From: Frankia sp. RB7
GTDB taxonomy: Bacteria > Pseudomonadota > Alphaproteobacteria > Rhizobiales > Xanthobacteraceae
Assembly: GCA_030403585.1 (NCBI GenBank)
Contig: JAUEPE010000017.1
Coordinates: forward strand, 62,001 to 126,000
Length of the DNA: 64,000 nucleotides
Direction: 5' to 3'
In this document: in pieces, positions 54,621 through 64,000 of the stretch
How positions within the stretch are numbered: position 1 is the stretch's first letter
Layout: each line of letters begins with the position of its first letter
Notes under the pieces: generated by a model
The model's database searches: none
Told to the model about the DNA's origin: nothing
The model's input: the letters and a program-made list of their open reading frames with translations, nothing else
Position numbers and translations under genes: made by a program

Positions 54621-54806
54621 ATGACCGTTTACGAACTTGTGCGCGCACTCAAAGCGCTGCCCGATCAACAGGCGACGGTCGTGATCGGAGAAGGAGAACG
54701 TCCTGACGTTTGGCTAATCGTGTCGGGCCTAACACCTCGCCAAATCTCACGCGTAGACGACGACCATGCGGTACCGGGAGATAGTCCAGCCGTCGAGATA
54801 GTTTAG
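54621..54806 (+). CDS. Small hypothetical protein
   Basis: A 61-residue protein from ATG 54621: MTVYELVRALKALPDQQATV, then VIGEGERPDVWLIVSGLTPR. The first helix and the ALPDQ motif recall a widespread family of 60-90-residue proteins of unknown function. The frame is open from 54531 but the extra residues look non-coding. No ribosome site stands out. Confidence 0.5.
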   Translation: MTVYELVRALKALPDQQATVVIGEGERPDVWLIVSGLTPRQISRVDDDHAVPGDSPAVEIV

Positions 54807-55184
54807 GTCGTCGCTTAGGCAGAACGGAGAATAAGGAGTCTCCCCGCGGTTAACATCCTTCGATGCTTGATCCCGACACATCCGTGCTTCTGGGATACGA
54901 ATTGCGGGCCATGATGTGTATGTCCGCAATGTCACGCCACATACTCTTCGTCATACTGCCGCGACTTAGCTAATGCAGCGTGCAGCGCAAATGTGGGAAG
55001 CTGCCGGCTTTCTTGGCATGAGCGAGAAGACCCCTCGTGAGACTTACGGCCGTCGTCATCCCGACCCACTTGCGGGGCGCTGCAAACGCCATTGGAACGC
55101 ACTCAGCACCGAGCAAGAACGTAGCGGTTGACTGTTTCGTTGGTTGACGAAAAGACGAAGCGGGAAACACTAGTTCACGCGCTT

Positions 55185-55230
55185 GGCCCGGCAGGACTCG
55201 AACCTGCAACCAGACCGTTATGAGCGGCCG
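55185..55230 (-). other. 3' fragment of a CAU-anticodon tRNA, probable att scar
   Basis: On the minus strand the sequence runs GGCCGCTCATAACGGTC (anticodon stem-loop with CAT) into TGGTTGCAGGTTCGAGTCCT and GCCGGGCCA, i.e. variable region, T-arm and the 3' acceptor strand. No D-arm or 5' acceptor (GGCCCGG) precedes it; the bases beyond 55230 do not fit a tRNA. It therefore matches the 3' part left when an element integrates into a tRNA gene. With this orientation the element belonging to it would extend to higher coordinates. Confidence 0.65.
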
Positions 55231-55491
55231 TATTTCGAGCCGACCTTGCGGCGTTTCGCTCAAATTCGATCGCGCTTTTGACAGCTCACTCGGTCATTCT
55301 GGTGCGAAACTGGTGCGGCTGAGGCCCCACGTTCAAGCGAGCGAGCTCACTGCGACCTTCAATCATATGTGTGTGTGCCAACAGCCCCTTAAGAATATCC
55401 CGCAACGTCCGTTCAAAGTTGATATTCGCTCACGACCTGCACTTTTCCGTGAACACTTTGTTCCTGGTCATGCCGCATAGCCCTGACCAAC

Positions 55492-55543
55492 AAACTGTCT
55501 CATGACGGCGCATAACCGTCGAATGCGCACATGCAGACAGTTT
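55492..55543. repeat. Nested inverted repeats
   Basis: AAACTGTCT (55492-55500) pairs with AGACAGTTT (55535-55543), and inside it GACGG (55504-55508) pairs with CCGTC (55516-55520). The arms are perfect. It could be a binding site or an integrase arm/core region near the tRNA fragment; nothing more can be said. Confidence 0.4.
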
Positions 55544-56346
55544 GATCAAACAGCCGCGAGACTAACGAATAAACAACATGCGAGGATTTTCAAGCATGCA
55601 AAGCGTACGAACGCTGGCCGAAATAAATCAATGTGCTCGCAGCCCCTGCCGCTCAAGTGTGATCGCAAGAAAGCTCCGTTCGTCGTCGATCAGCGCAGTA
55701 TTGGTTTCAGCGACGACGTCCGGAGTAGCATCAACGTTATGCCTTGAACTATTCACCTGTGCGCTGATAATATTCGGATTCTACGGCTTCGAAATCTTCG
55801 CCCCGTCGCCATGAAAAATCTGCTTGGCACATTTGCTTCGATCGGATTTAAAATCCGACGCCACTTAGCGTTCTTTGCACCTGCAGCGCCCTTACCTTGA
55901 GGAATGAGGTCAATCCGAACATCTACTTGAAGCTACAAGCGCGTAGCCGGTATCCAGTGTAGTACCGGGGCTGGTCTTTTTCCGATTCGAACCCCCAGAC
56001 CCCGATTTAAGTCGTCCAGGACGGGCCCGCCAGCATACCGCCCCAAGCCTGGCGCCCCCCTATCTTTGCGACCGGTGCGCGAATGCTACTCGAGAATCTT
56101 TCTGATCACTCATCACCTACATGTACGAAAGCATCCGTGACAAAGTGCTCGCCGATGCCACGTCCGGCGTCCGCTTCGCCGGCGAGCCGCAACGATTCGC
56201 GCGGAGGAGATCAGGCAAGCGATCGAGCGCCGCAGACTGATCTGTGGGCCGATCGAATGGCCCGCAGAAAATTGCGGCATTTGTTAACCAGATCACAGAC
56301 GCCAGTTGAACTTGTCGGTCATTGTGCCGGTCGACCCGGAGCTGGA

Positions 56347-56514
56347 ATGAAGCCGCCTCACAAGACGATCACCTTAGACCAGGCCAGGAAGATCAGAGAA
56401 ATCGAGCAACGTCTCGCAGAGCTGGAAACGATGCAGCAATGCATCGCGCGCGAAATGCAGGATGACGTTGACCCGGAGCCGGACGCCCGCAAGAGCGCGA
56501 AGATTTCTCACTAA
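56347..56514 (+). CDS. Small coiled-coil protein, hypothetical
   Basis: A 55-residue protein from ATG 56347 with a GGAG site five bases upstream. It is one continuous helix with heptad-like spacing (KTITLDQARKIREIEQRLAE, then LETMQQCIAREMQDD) and an acidic/basic tail. No family is recognised. The longer open frame from 56083 lacks support. The next 365 bp (56515-56879) show no gene. Confidence 0.5.
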   Translation: MKPPHKTITLDQARKIREIEQRLAELETMQQCIAREMQDDVDPEPDARKSAKISH

Positions 56515-56879
56515 CCCCCATTTCGATTTCATCCTGATTTTAGTGGCGTGATCCGTTGAGCGACGCGGATCAGCACAATGACACCGTCGGGCTTAACCGG
56601 CTGCAGTTAAGGTTGAGAAGTGAGGTTACCTTCAGTCCGCGATTGAAGTTGCTAAGGTTATGGACATTACTACCGATGTCGCAATTGGCGGCGCTTTCTA
56701 CATCGGGAGAACGGGAATGATGACCAGCTTTTCGGCTGCTTGGGCGATTGCGCTCGCCTTCGTTGTTAGGCCTCACCCACGCGAGCAACGGTCGCATGAC
56801 ATCGAACATCGCGCCTTGCAGACCACGATCGATGATGAGGGGAGTGTAAGCCGAACGTCAACATTACGGCCATAATCAG

Positions 56880-57226
56880 TCGCGAGGTCAAGCCCGCCTT
56901 CTGCTGGGCGCACATGCGGCCAAAATTTTACGACCCCGCAGCGGCGGGCCCCGCGCCGATCGCAAACGAGGCACTGAAGCACTTTGCCGCATTCTATGCG
57001 ATCTAGAGAGAAATCCGCGGCCGCAGTCCGGCCGAGCGCGTCTCGTGCGTCAGCAGAAACGCCGGGCGCCGGCCGATGCCTTCGAGGCTTGGTACGCGCC
57101 AAGCTGGCTCTCATCAGCCAAAGATCAAGCTCTCTGCCGCCATCTGCTACCTGCTACGCTCTCTCGCGCTGGCTGGGGCTGACGCCCTTCATCGGAGATG
57201 GCCGCATCGAACTTCGATCTCGATGA
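56880..57226 (+). pseudogene. IS66 transposase TnpC fragment
   Basis: Plus-strand pieces read FCWAHMRPKFYDPAAAGPAP, then IANEALKHFAAFYAI followed by a stop, REIRGRSPAERV and, frameshifted, KIKLSAAICY and TPFIGDGRIEL. This is the part of the IS66 DDE transposase around and after its last catalytic region. It is broken by a stop and frameshifts and ends abruptly where an opposite-strand fragment begins. Confidence 0.65.
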
Positions 57227-57583
57227 TCCCGGCATTGCAATAGCGAGCCGGGGCATCTGGCTGGGCCTGCAGCGCAGCAATTTGTGCTCCCGGCTAGGCG
57301 TGGGCGCCGGCACCACGGAATCGACCACCGGCGGCACAAACGACACATCTTCCGCTTCGGAATGATCGCGCGCTGTTTCGCCGTTTCTCGCAATTGACGT
57401 CGCCAGCCAAAAAGCTAGGCGGCTACAATCCATGCCGTCGGGCCACCGAACAGATCAAGTCGCCGCCCGCCGCGATCTCCGCGACAATCCGCACCTTGCC
57501 GTCGTCGCTCCACTTCCGCCGATGTTGGGCTCCGGTGAAGACTTCAAGCCGCCGCACCGGCTTCGTGATAGCACTGTGTCCAT
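57227..57583 (-). pseudogene. IS66 TnpA fragment with end repeat
   Basis: From ATG 57583 on the minus strand: MDTVLSR, then shifted RRLEVFTGAQHRRKWSDD, GKVRIVAEIAAGG, ICSVARRHGL. This is the start of an IS66 TnpA of a different subgroup from the one at 43267. The IS66-type end GTAAGCGCCGTTCAGGGG lies upstream at about 57643-57660. The fragment runs into the plus-strand TnpC fragment near 57226. The 160 bp after the end repeat (57661-57823) hold no gene. Confidence 0.65.
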
Positions 57584-57823
57584 TCTAAGCCTAACGGTCC
57601 AACCCGAACCCCAGACTCGCAGACCGCCCTTTCGGAAAGTGGCCCCTGAACGGCGCTTACGGCAGAGACGGACACACCGTCTTACCAAAACGCAAAAGCT
57701 GCGCGTCGACCACGAGTCTACAGAAACTCCCGAATGCGAATCATCTTAACGATCGCAGCTTGTAAACGCATTAACTCGCTCGTTGGCGTCGCAGCTATTG
57801 CGCGCATCTCATTTTCGAGAGCG

Positions 57824-60800
57824 CTAATGTTGCGGCAAGATGAACTCATTTGCGACCAGATTGGCCGAGAGAAAGTCCTTGGGATTCAGGCTATCAAAGT
57901 GGTGGGAGCGATAATCAAGAATGCTGCTCCCCGGCAATTCGCTTGTTGTCGCTATCGCATGCAAGAACAGCCAAGGCTCCGGGCCGGCATCGCCTGCGTT
58001 CAGGACAGGAAGCTTGTTGCTGACTCCAGCGTCACCGTGCCCCCAGTCATCCATTGATGCCAAGGCCGCCGTTGCGACGAAGTCTTTGAATACGAACTGG
58101 CTGTTGCCTCCGATCGAGGAGACTTCAGCTTGTGTGGTGGTCGCGGGCGGATCCATGATCAATGTGCCGCCGTGGCCGTCGGATGCAAAACTGAACACGC
58201 CCTTGAAATTCTGGAAGGTCAGACTGGCATTGTGCATGCCGTCACTCAGCGTGAGCTCACCACTCGAGGCAACGTAGCTTTCGTTGAAACCTGCAGAATC
58301 GTGATCGATCCCTTGGAGGTCGATAACGTCGGAGTGCATCACATCCGGCGCTGTACCTGTGAAGCCGATAATCTCTCCCGTAAAATTCGACGGCTGATCA
58401 AGAATCAACGAGCCTGAACCTGAGGAAAATTCAACCATTTGACTAGAAGCCTGGTTGAGCTCCAGCGTTTCGCCGGAGACAATTGCAGCTGAACGAGGTG
58501 CGATTTCGATATCGACGCCGCCCCCCTGGTCGGCCGCGGCGCTCATTAGCATGGACGAATAGTTTCCATCCAGAATCAAGGAGGCCGAGTGATGATCCGA
58601 GCTATCGGCGACTGACAGTTGCGTCGTATCATTTATTGCATTGTACAGAGCATGGATGGTCGTGTGGTTGGCATCGAAGCCCCTGAGCGTCACGATATCA
58701 CCGGCGAGGCCAACGATCTGACCCTGGAAACTTGCAGGATGATCGAGTACAAGGACCCCCTTCCCACTTTCAAACACGACATTGTCGACGGTAGGGCCGT
58801 TCAACTCGAGCACGGCACCATCTGCTATGGATTGTACGGCGCCCGGAGGATCTACAATCTGACTAACCCCGCCATTCATCGTCACGGTAAAGGTCTCGCT
58901 GGCATAGTTACCGGACAGATGCAGATATCCAACGGGCGTTGAACCATTTTCTAGGGTCAGGATGCCAGCGTTCCAATATGCGGCAGTGACAGTTCCGGAG
59001 AAGTCGATCTGATCGGTTGCGTCGAGTAAGGAGATGACTGGGGAGAATGTTAGAGAGCTATCGAGGTCAGTGCCGGACAGCACCAATGTGCCCGAACCAT
59101 GGAAACTGATTGTCGGCGCGATCGCGGCCACGGAATTAATTATCAGGCTCGCCCCGCTCCCGATGTCAATGTGGCCAGTGCCCCCAAGTGTACCGACCAG
59201 GTTCGAAATGCCGTTCGCGGAGATGAGCATCAGGCCATTGTCGACGATGCTGTCAGCGGTGATCGTTCCTGACAGTGTGGCCACTCCACCCGTGTCGATC
59301 GTGAAGCTGCCGGCTGCAGCACTACCAGCCGATCCGACCTCTAGCGACCCTCCGTTGGTTAGTAAGATTGTTCCTGTGTCCAGAAGGCCGCCGACCGAAA
59401 CCGCGCTGCCGTCGAGCGTGATCGTTCCGTCGTTGATAAGCTGGGAGGGTCCTGTGATCCCCCCGTTCGCATTATCCAGCCAGATCGCGCCAAGCTCATT
59501 GTGGACCGTCGTTCCCGCAGTCGTGTTAGACGAAACTGCGCCGTTGAGCGTACCGAAATTGTCGATGAAGACGGTGCCGCCACCAGTTGCCTGAGCGTCG
59601 ATTGCTGCGGTTGATCCTGTTACGGTGGCATAATTGGTGATGCTGACGTCACCACCGTCGAACGCGAAGCCGGCAATCCCGTATCGACCTCCGGCAACGA
59701 CCGCACTGCTCTGGGCTTCGATGGTCACCCCACCGGTGCCATAATTCACACCGCGAATGCCGTCAGTTCCTGCTGCCGCAGCAATCGATGCATAGTCGTC
59801 GATCAGCACATTGCCAGCAACATTGCCATTTACCGCATCGACCGGATTTGTAAGTGAAACGCCGGGATCGTATCCCGCCAGAATGCCGGCTGACGGTTGG
59901 TTGACAACGCTGTTGCTCAGCGTTGGGATCGTTCCAGACGTGATCGTGCCGTAGGCGATCACCGTCACCTGACTGGATGACGGTACGGCGAAGCTACCGC
60001 CATTCGATGGAGCAAAATTCAGTGCCGAGATGCCCGAAGCGCCAGAGTTGATCACCGTGCCGGCGCTTGTCGTGACCAACAGGTCGCCCGGACCCCAATT
60101 CCGGGCGTCGATACCATCATCGTAACCTGGAGTTGGGGTCGTACCGCCGAGCGCAGTGATGGTCCCGGCCCCGTCGTTGACCGTCACGTTCCCGATGCCG
60201 TAAGTGAACGCCCTTATCCCGTCGCCGGCATCTGCCGTGATGCTACCGAAATTGTTGACGGTGACGTCGCCATTAACTCCGGCTAGGGGAACACTGGTCG
60301 GGATTGCGTTGCCACCCAGATAGCCCGCAATGATACCCGCCGGAGGCGCTCCCGTTCCGGTCAAGAGCGTGCCGGAATGGATCGATGAGTAGGACGTGAC
60401 AACAATCGAACTGGAGGTAAAGGACAAAACATCACCGGCTGAAACTGCACTCGCCGCATTCGATGTCAAAGTGACTGTATTACCGGACAGTGCTGATACT
60501 GTCCCGACAATCTGGCGGGTCGTATCGTCATAAGCCGTCATGCCCGTCGCAATCCAGGACGGAGTTAGCGCGAAGTTGAGTGTCGAACTCGTTGTCGAAG
60601 TTGCGGCGCTGGCGGTTGCAATCTCCGGGAATGACAGCGCGTCACCACTACCAACAGCGTGCGCCGCGTTGGCTGTCAACGTCACCGACGTGCCAGTTGT
60701 CGACGCCACAGTTCCGATCCTAATCCCGGTCGTGACATCGTAGACCGTCATCCCGGCCACGATCCAGGAGGGGGTCGCGCCAAATGAAAGTGTGTTACTG

Positions 60801-63800
60801 GACGTCGCAGTTGCGGCGCTGGTGGTCACCAGTTCAGCAAATGAGAGGCTGTCACCGCTCGCGACGGCCGAAGCTGCATTCGCGAGCAGAGTGATCGTGG
60901 TTGCCGCGGTCGACGACACGACCCCGATGCTCTTTCCTGTCGTGATATCGAAGACCGAACTTCCGTTTGTGACCCACGACGGAGTAGAAACGAAGTTCAG
61001 CGTCCGACTCGTCGTTGACGTCGCACCGCTGGTCGCTGCGGTCGCGGTTGCTACAAAGATCGGGGATGCTTCGTTGACCGCGTCAATTCCGACACCGCCC
61101 GACCTTCCGGTGCCTGTGCTGTCATAGGTGTTGATGTTTGAGCCGGAGTTTGTGATGACAGAAATATTACCGGAAGTGTTGCTGTAGGCGTAGACCGCAT
61201 AAACACCATTTGGCGGATTTGTCGACGCCGACGTCGCGCTAATCGTCACCCCCGATGCAATATTGATAGCAACATCTCCACTTTCTGCACCTAAAGCGGA
61301 TGCCTGAATACCATATTCCGTTGCTTCCGATGTCGTCGTCGTCGTGGAATTGGCGCGGACCGTGCTGCCGTTCACGGTGACGTTGCCGCTATCGTTGACG
61401 GTAACATCGCCGTTGCCATAATTGTAAGCATTGAGGCCCCGCCCGCCGGCAACCGTGATGACGGCAGCGCTATTGACGACTACGCTGCCGTTGACGCCCG
61501 ATGACGTCGCACCGTTGTGATAGAAGCCGGCACTGATTCCGGAAGGCGTGTTTGCACTGTTGTTTACAACATTGCCGACGTTGATGGTGCCGCTTGCGTT
61601 GACAGCAATATGCGCATCAGCCGACACGGGGACTACGGCCGCCGAGCTGCTCGCGTTGATTCCCGTACTGCCGGATTTGATCACATCTCCACTAGATGTC
61701 GACACTTCGATGTTGCCGGCACCGTAGTTGCTGACATTGATGCCTATGGGCGCACCACCCGAAGTCACAGGAGCAGAATTGAGAGCCGAAATCGTGGCGT
61801 TCGAGGCGATATTTATGGTGATATCACCGATACCGTAGTCGTAAGCGTTGATACCTATTCCAATGCCGGTGGTGATGCTGCTCGCGAAAACGACAACGTC
61901 TCCATAGATGTTGGGATTATAGGTCCCGGTTCCGAAGCCGGCGTTGATGCCGGCGGGGACGTTTCCGTTGGGCTGCAGCGCTGAGCCTGTCGTTATCGTT
62001 CCCAGCGATACGACGGCAATGGTCGCTGGCGCTAACGGACCTATGGTCGTCGCCTGATTGAACGCGAGAATGCCGGTGCTGCCGGAATTGATGGTCGACC
62101 CATTGCCGCCCACGACGGTGACGTTGCCGGTACCATAATTGTAGGCTTGAATGCCGTACTGGGGTGCAGAAATCGTCCCTTCGTTCGCCACCAAGATATT
62201 GCCTGTCCCGTAATCGAAGGCGTTTATGCCCATTCCATCGATGGCGTCGATTGTTCCGCTATTGTCGACACTAACACTGCCAAATACGTTGGCATTTGGT
62301 GTCGCGATCGCGCCCCCGAGGTAACCGACGCGGATGGCGGCAGTACCACCGCTTCCCGACAAGATATACCCGGCGGCAGAAACTAGTAGGGAGCTATGAT
62401 CACCGCTTGGTATCGACGAGGCGTTGCTCTGAACCAGAATACCCACGCCGTTGGCGTCGATAACACTACCGGACAACATCGTTACATCCGCATCACCTAT
62501 AGACGTCAGCGCATAAACTCCCAGAGAGACGAACGATAGTGTATCACCGCTCGCAACGGCATTTGCCGCGTTCCCGGATAGCGCCACCGTGGTGCCCGTG
62601 ACTGCAGAGACTGTTCCGATGTTTTTGCCGGTCGTATTGTCGTAAACGCCCATGCCTGACACGACCCAGGATGGCGTGGACGCGAATGTCAGAGTATTGC
62701 TTGTTGTCGACGTCGCGCCGTTTGTGCTGGCCGTTGCCGGGAATGAGAGAAAGTCGCCGCTTGCGACGGCTCGGGCTGCATTTGCACTCAGCGTCACCGT
62801 GGTGCCGGTCGTTGACGCCACAGTTCCAATGTTTTGGCTAATCGTAACGTCGTAGACATTCATACCGGGAACGACCCACGACGGTGTCGACACAAAATTC
62901 AGCGTCGCACTAGTGGTCGCAGTCGCCGCATTGGCGGTTGCGGTCGCGCTGAGTGCATTAACCGCACCACCGTGACTCAGCAAAATCGACGTCGGAGCTG
63001 CCCCAGATGTCCGCGTCTGGATTCCGGCGACAGCGCCGCTGATGTAGCCGTAGTCGACAATCGTCGTTGAGCCGCTTACGGAATTGGTTGACAATCCAGT
63101 TCCGCCGGACGTGGAAATGCTGCCAGCGCTAATGATGTCTATGTTCGCGCCGGCCGTTGCGACAATCACGCCGGGGGAATTGCCGGACACCATCAGCGAC
63201 GATGCCTGGTTTATCTCAATCAGCATCGAATCGGAGGTGTTGTTATCACTGCTGCCGATATTCAAGGCAGCGCCAGTATTTGATGAGATAGCAGCGCCCG
63301 ACAGTTGATAGAATTGGCTCGACGCCGGTGCGAACGACTGGGCACCCAAGGCTCCAGTCAACAATGTTCCTGAATTTGGCACTAAGACAATCGCATTGCC
63401 CGAAAGCACGCTGAATGTATTCAGCGTCAATGCCCCCGAAACCGAGAAGGTTAGCGATGGGGCACTGTTTTGCGCCACTGTGAGGCTTGAACCGCTCAGG
63501 TTCGCGCCAGATATCGCCGTGCCCGACAGGAAGATGATGTCACCGGCTGCAAGTCCGGAAATTGAGCCGCCGAAAGTCGAAGGGCTGTCCAGCGTCAACA
63601 GACCACTATGGCCTCCGAAAGAAACCGTCTGCCCCGCCCCCACTGAACTCAGAAATTCAAGACTGGCAGGTTCATAGTCTGTTGAATCTCCGATCTTGAA
63701 CGTGCCCGTACCGGAAACGGGCGCCCCGATAAATGCAGCACCAGCGTCGGCGATATTGACAATCCCGGAATTCGTAATTGCCAATGTTCCGCCAGTCGCT

Positions 63801-64000
63801 AGATAACTGGCGCCGAACATATTGATGGTTCCGGAATTGACGATCGAGCCCGAGAATCCGCTGTACCTCGTGAAACTCCAAGTTCCTCCGACCTGATTGT
63901 TGAACGTGGAGGTGGTTGCCGGGGTCGTCATGTTGACCGCACCGGTAATGCTTCCAGAATTATTGATGCTAACCGCACCTATGCTATCATAAATTGCCAA
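57824..64000 (-). CDS. Giant repetitive surface/secreted protein, N-terminus beyond window
   Basis: An uninterrupted minus-strand frame gives the last 2,058 residues; the start lies past base 64000. Most of it is short Gly/Ser/Thr/Asn-rich beta units of beta-helix type (GINAYDYGIGDITINIASNA, NYGNGDVTVNDSG). Five copies of a 65-70-residue module (TPSWVVPGMNVYDVT, then IGTVASTTGTTVTLSANAA and SGDxLSF) are inserted. Three late units have the pattern LxGNYxxxxF with DGHGGTLI, seen in type I-secreted rhizobial proteins. The C-terminus (LVANEFILPQH) is not an autotransporter beta barrel. A secreted or surface adhesin-like role is inferred. Confidence 0.8.
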   Translation of the reverse strand: MAIYDSIGAVSINNSGSITGAVNMTTPATTSTFNNQVGGTWSFTRYSGFSGSIVNSGTINMFGASYLATGGTLAITNSGIVNIADAGAAFIGAPVSGTGTFKIGDSTDYEPASLEFLSSVGAGQTVSFGGHSGLLTLDSPSTFGGSISGLAAGDIIFLSGTAISGANLSGSSLTVAQNSAPSLTFSVSGALTLNTFSVLSGNAIVLVPNSGTLLTGALGAQSFAPASSQFYQLSGAAISSNTGAALNIGSSDNNTSDSMLIEINQASSLMVSGNSPGVIVATAGANIDIISAGSISTSGGTGLSTNSVSGSTTIVDYGYISGAVAGIQTRTSGAAPTSILLSHGGAVNALSATATANAATATTSATLNFVSTPSWVVPGMNVYDVTISQNIGTVASTTGTTVTLSANAARAVASGDFLSFPATASTNGATSTTSNTLTFASTPSWVVSGMGVYDNTTGKNIGTVSAVTGTTVALSGNAANAVASGDTLSFVSLGVYALTSIGDADVTMLSGSVIDANGVGILVQSNASSIPSGDHSSLLVSAAGYILSGSGGTAAIRVGYLGGAIATPNANVFGSVSVDNSGTIDAIDGMGINAFDYGTGNILVANEGTISAPQYGIQAYNYGTGNVTVVGGNGSTINSGSTGILAFNQATTIGPLAPATIAVVSLGTITTGSALQPNGNVPAGINAGFGTGTYNPNIYGDVVVFASSITTGIGIGINAYDYGIGDITINIASNATISALNSAPVTSGGAPIGINVSNYGAGNIEVSTSSGDVIKSGSTGINASSSAAVVPVSADAHIAVNASGTINVGNVVNNSANTPSGISAGFYHNGATSSGVNGSVVVNSAAVITVAGGRGLNAYNYGNGDVTVNDSGNVTVNGSTVRANSTTTTTSEATEYGIQASALGAESGDVAINIASGVTISATSASTNPPNGVYAVYAYSNTSGNISVITNSGSNINTYDSTGTGRSGGVGIDAVNEASPIFVATATAATSGATSTTSRTLNFVSTPSWVTNGSSVFDITTGKSIGVVSSTAATTITLLANAASAVASGDSLSFAELVTTSAATATSSNTLSFGATPSWIVAGMTVYDVTTGIRIGTVASTTGTSVTLTANAAHAVGSGDALSFPEIATASAATSTTSSTLNFALTPSWIATGMTAYDDTTRQIVGTVSALSGNTVTLTSNAASAVSAGDVLSFTSSSIVVTSYSSIHSGTLLTGTGAPPAGIIAGYLGGNAIPTSVPLAGVNGDVTVNNFGSITADAGDGIRAFTYGIGNVTVNDGAGTITALGGTTPTPGYDDGIDARNWGPGDLLVTTSAGTVINSGASGISALNFAPSNGGSFAVPSSSQVTVIAYGTITSGTIPTLSNSVVNQPSAGILAGYDPGVSLTNPVDAVNGNVAGNVLIDDYASIAAAAGTDGIRGVNYGTGGVTIEAQSSAVVAGGRYGIAGFAFDGGDVSITNYATVTGSTAAIDAQATGGGTVFIDNFGTLNGAVSSNTTAGTTVHNELGAIWLDNANGGITGPSQLINDGTITLDGSAVSVGGLLDTGTILLTNGGSLEVGSAGSAAAGSFTIDTGGVATLSGTITADSIVDNGLMLISANGISNLVGTLGGTGHIDIGSGASLIINSVAAIAPTISFHGSGTLVLSGTDLDSSLTFSPVISLLDATDQIDFSGTVTAAYWNAGILTLENGSTPVGYLHLSGNYASETFTVTMNGGVSQIVDPPGAVQSIADGAVLELNGPTVDNVVFESGKGVLVLDHPASFQGQIVGLAGDIVTLRGFDANHTTIHALYNAINDTTQLSVADSSDHHSASLILDGNYSSMLMSAAADQGGGVDIEIAPRSAAIVSGETLELNQASSQMVEFSSGSGSLILDQPSNFTGEIIGFTGTAPDVMHSDVIDLQGIDHDSAGFNESYVASSGELTLSDGMHNASLTFQNFKGVFSFASDGHGGTLIMDPPATTTQAEVSSIGGNSQFVFKDFVATAALASMDDWGHGDAGVSNKLPVLNAGDAGPEPWLFLHAIATTSELPGSSILDYRSHHFDSLNPKDFLSANLVANEFILPQH
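60415..61050 (-). repeat. Three tandem copies of the inserted TPSW module
   Basis: Inside the giant gene three successive units of about 205-210 bp encode LNFALTPSWIATGMTAYDDT, LSFGATPSWIVAGMTVYDVT and LNFVSTPSWVTNGSSVFDIT, each followed by IGTV-like, TVTL-like and AVxxGDxLSF blocks. Approximate limits are 60415-60620, 60622-60828 and 60832-61050. Confidence 0.8.
62525..62945 (-). repeat. Two further tandem copies of the TPSW module
   Basis: Two units of the same module encode LTFASTPSWVVSGMGVYDNT and LNFVSTPSWVVPGMNVYDVT. They lie about 1.5 kb from the triple array and are separated from it by beta-helix-like units. Confidence 0.8.

Larger units (their letters stand above)
54807..56346. other. 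Gene-poor stretch holding the tRNA fragment
   Basis: About 1.5 kb without a convincing gene. It contains the tRNA 3' fragment at 55185-55230 and a nested inverted repeat at 55492-55543, listed separately. Frames such as 55502-55747 and 56083-56346 have no ribosome site or recognised domain. Confidence 0.45.

Noticed and set aside
55960..56030. Possible second tRNA on the minus strand (GGGGGTTCGAATC T-loop-like)
   Set aside because: The T-stem does not pair and no anticodon arm can be built, so it is probably chance.
1..64000. CRISPR arrays, rRNA genes or complete tRNA genes
   Set aside because: No regularly spaced repeats, no rRNA signature and no full cloverleaf were seen by eye.

Overview
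The window looks like chromosome from a Bradyrhizobium-type alphaproteobacterium (order Hyphomicrobiales). The reasons are the high GC content, many short overlapping operons, PEPxxWA-type PEP-CTERM proteins, a trb-type conjugation island, and several IS families common in that group. No rRNA, complete tRNA or CRISPR array was seen. Family names come from recognising protein motifs by eye; no database search was run.

Layout. (1) 0-5.4 kb: a truncated polysaccharide-polymerase-like membrane gene is divergent from a tightly coupled five-gene operon (rfbF, rfbG, C-methyltransferase, RmlC-like epimerase, 4-ketoreductase-like SDR). The operon should make a CDP-activated, C-methyl-branched 6-deoxyhexose for surface polysaccharide. 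(2) 5.4-10.4 kb: a collapsed IS3 relic, an RND efflux permease without a visible adaptor, and a secreted alpha/alpha-barrel protein. (3) 10.6-15.1 kb: phage or island debris, with an HNH/IS630 mosaic, a TetR regulator, a ParB-methyltransferase and a frameshifted DUF5681 gene. (4) 15.1-23.7 kb: seven intact genes whose products end in PEP-CTERM tails, six on the minus strand and one on the plus strand, plus one relic; most are followed by near-identical GC-hairpin terminators. No exosortase gene is in the window.

(5) 24.2-48.7 kb: an integrative and conjugative element. It has a tyrosine integrase and an overlapping DNA-binding partner, a LysR regulator, trbBCDEJ-K-LFGI plus DUF2274, a CopG protein, the coupling protein TraG/VirD4, a relaxase, a transglycosylase, the TraF peptidase, DUF2840, RepA, an AlpA-like regulator and DUF6499/DUF2285. 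The conjugation genes read as intact. The element is nevertheless eroded: an IS1182-type relic sits between copG and trbB, an IS66-family element with an 8-bp target duplication lies upstream of the relaxase, parA is missing, and the DUF6499/DUF2285 gene is frameshifted. (6) 48.6-51.2 kb: a diverged tandem duplication of about 1.28 kb, each copy with a small minus-strand DUF2285-related gene and a divergent XRE regulator. (7) 51.4-53.8 kb: an IS91-family element with its accessory tyrosine recombinase, which is broken by two 1-bp deletions. (8) 53.8-57.7 kb: gene-poor debris with a 3' fragment of a CAU-anticodon tRNA (a likely att scar) and two IS66 fragments. (9) 57.8-64 kb: the last 2,058 residues of a giant repetitive surface or secreted protein that extends past the window.

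The parts that hang together functionally are the sugar-nucleotide operon with its divergent polymerase-like gene, the PEP-CTERM group, and the conjugation machinery. The relaxase, coupling protein and Trb channel would move the element, while integrase, AlpA, LysR and XRE proteins probably set its state.
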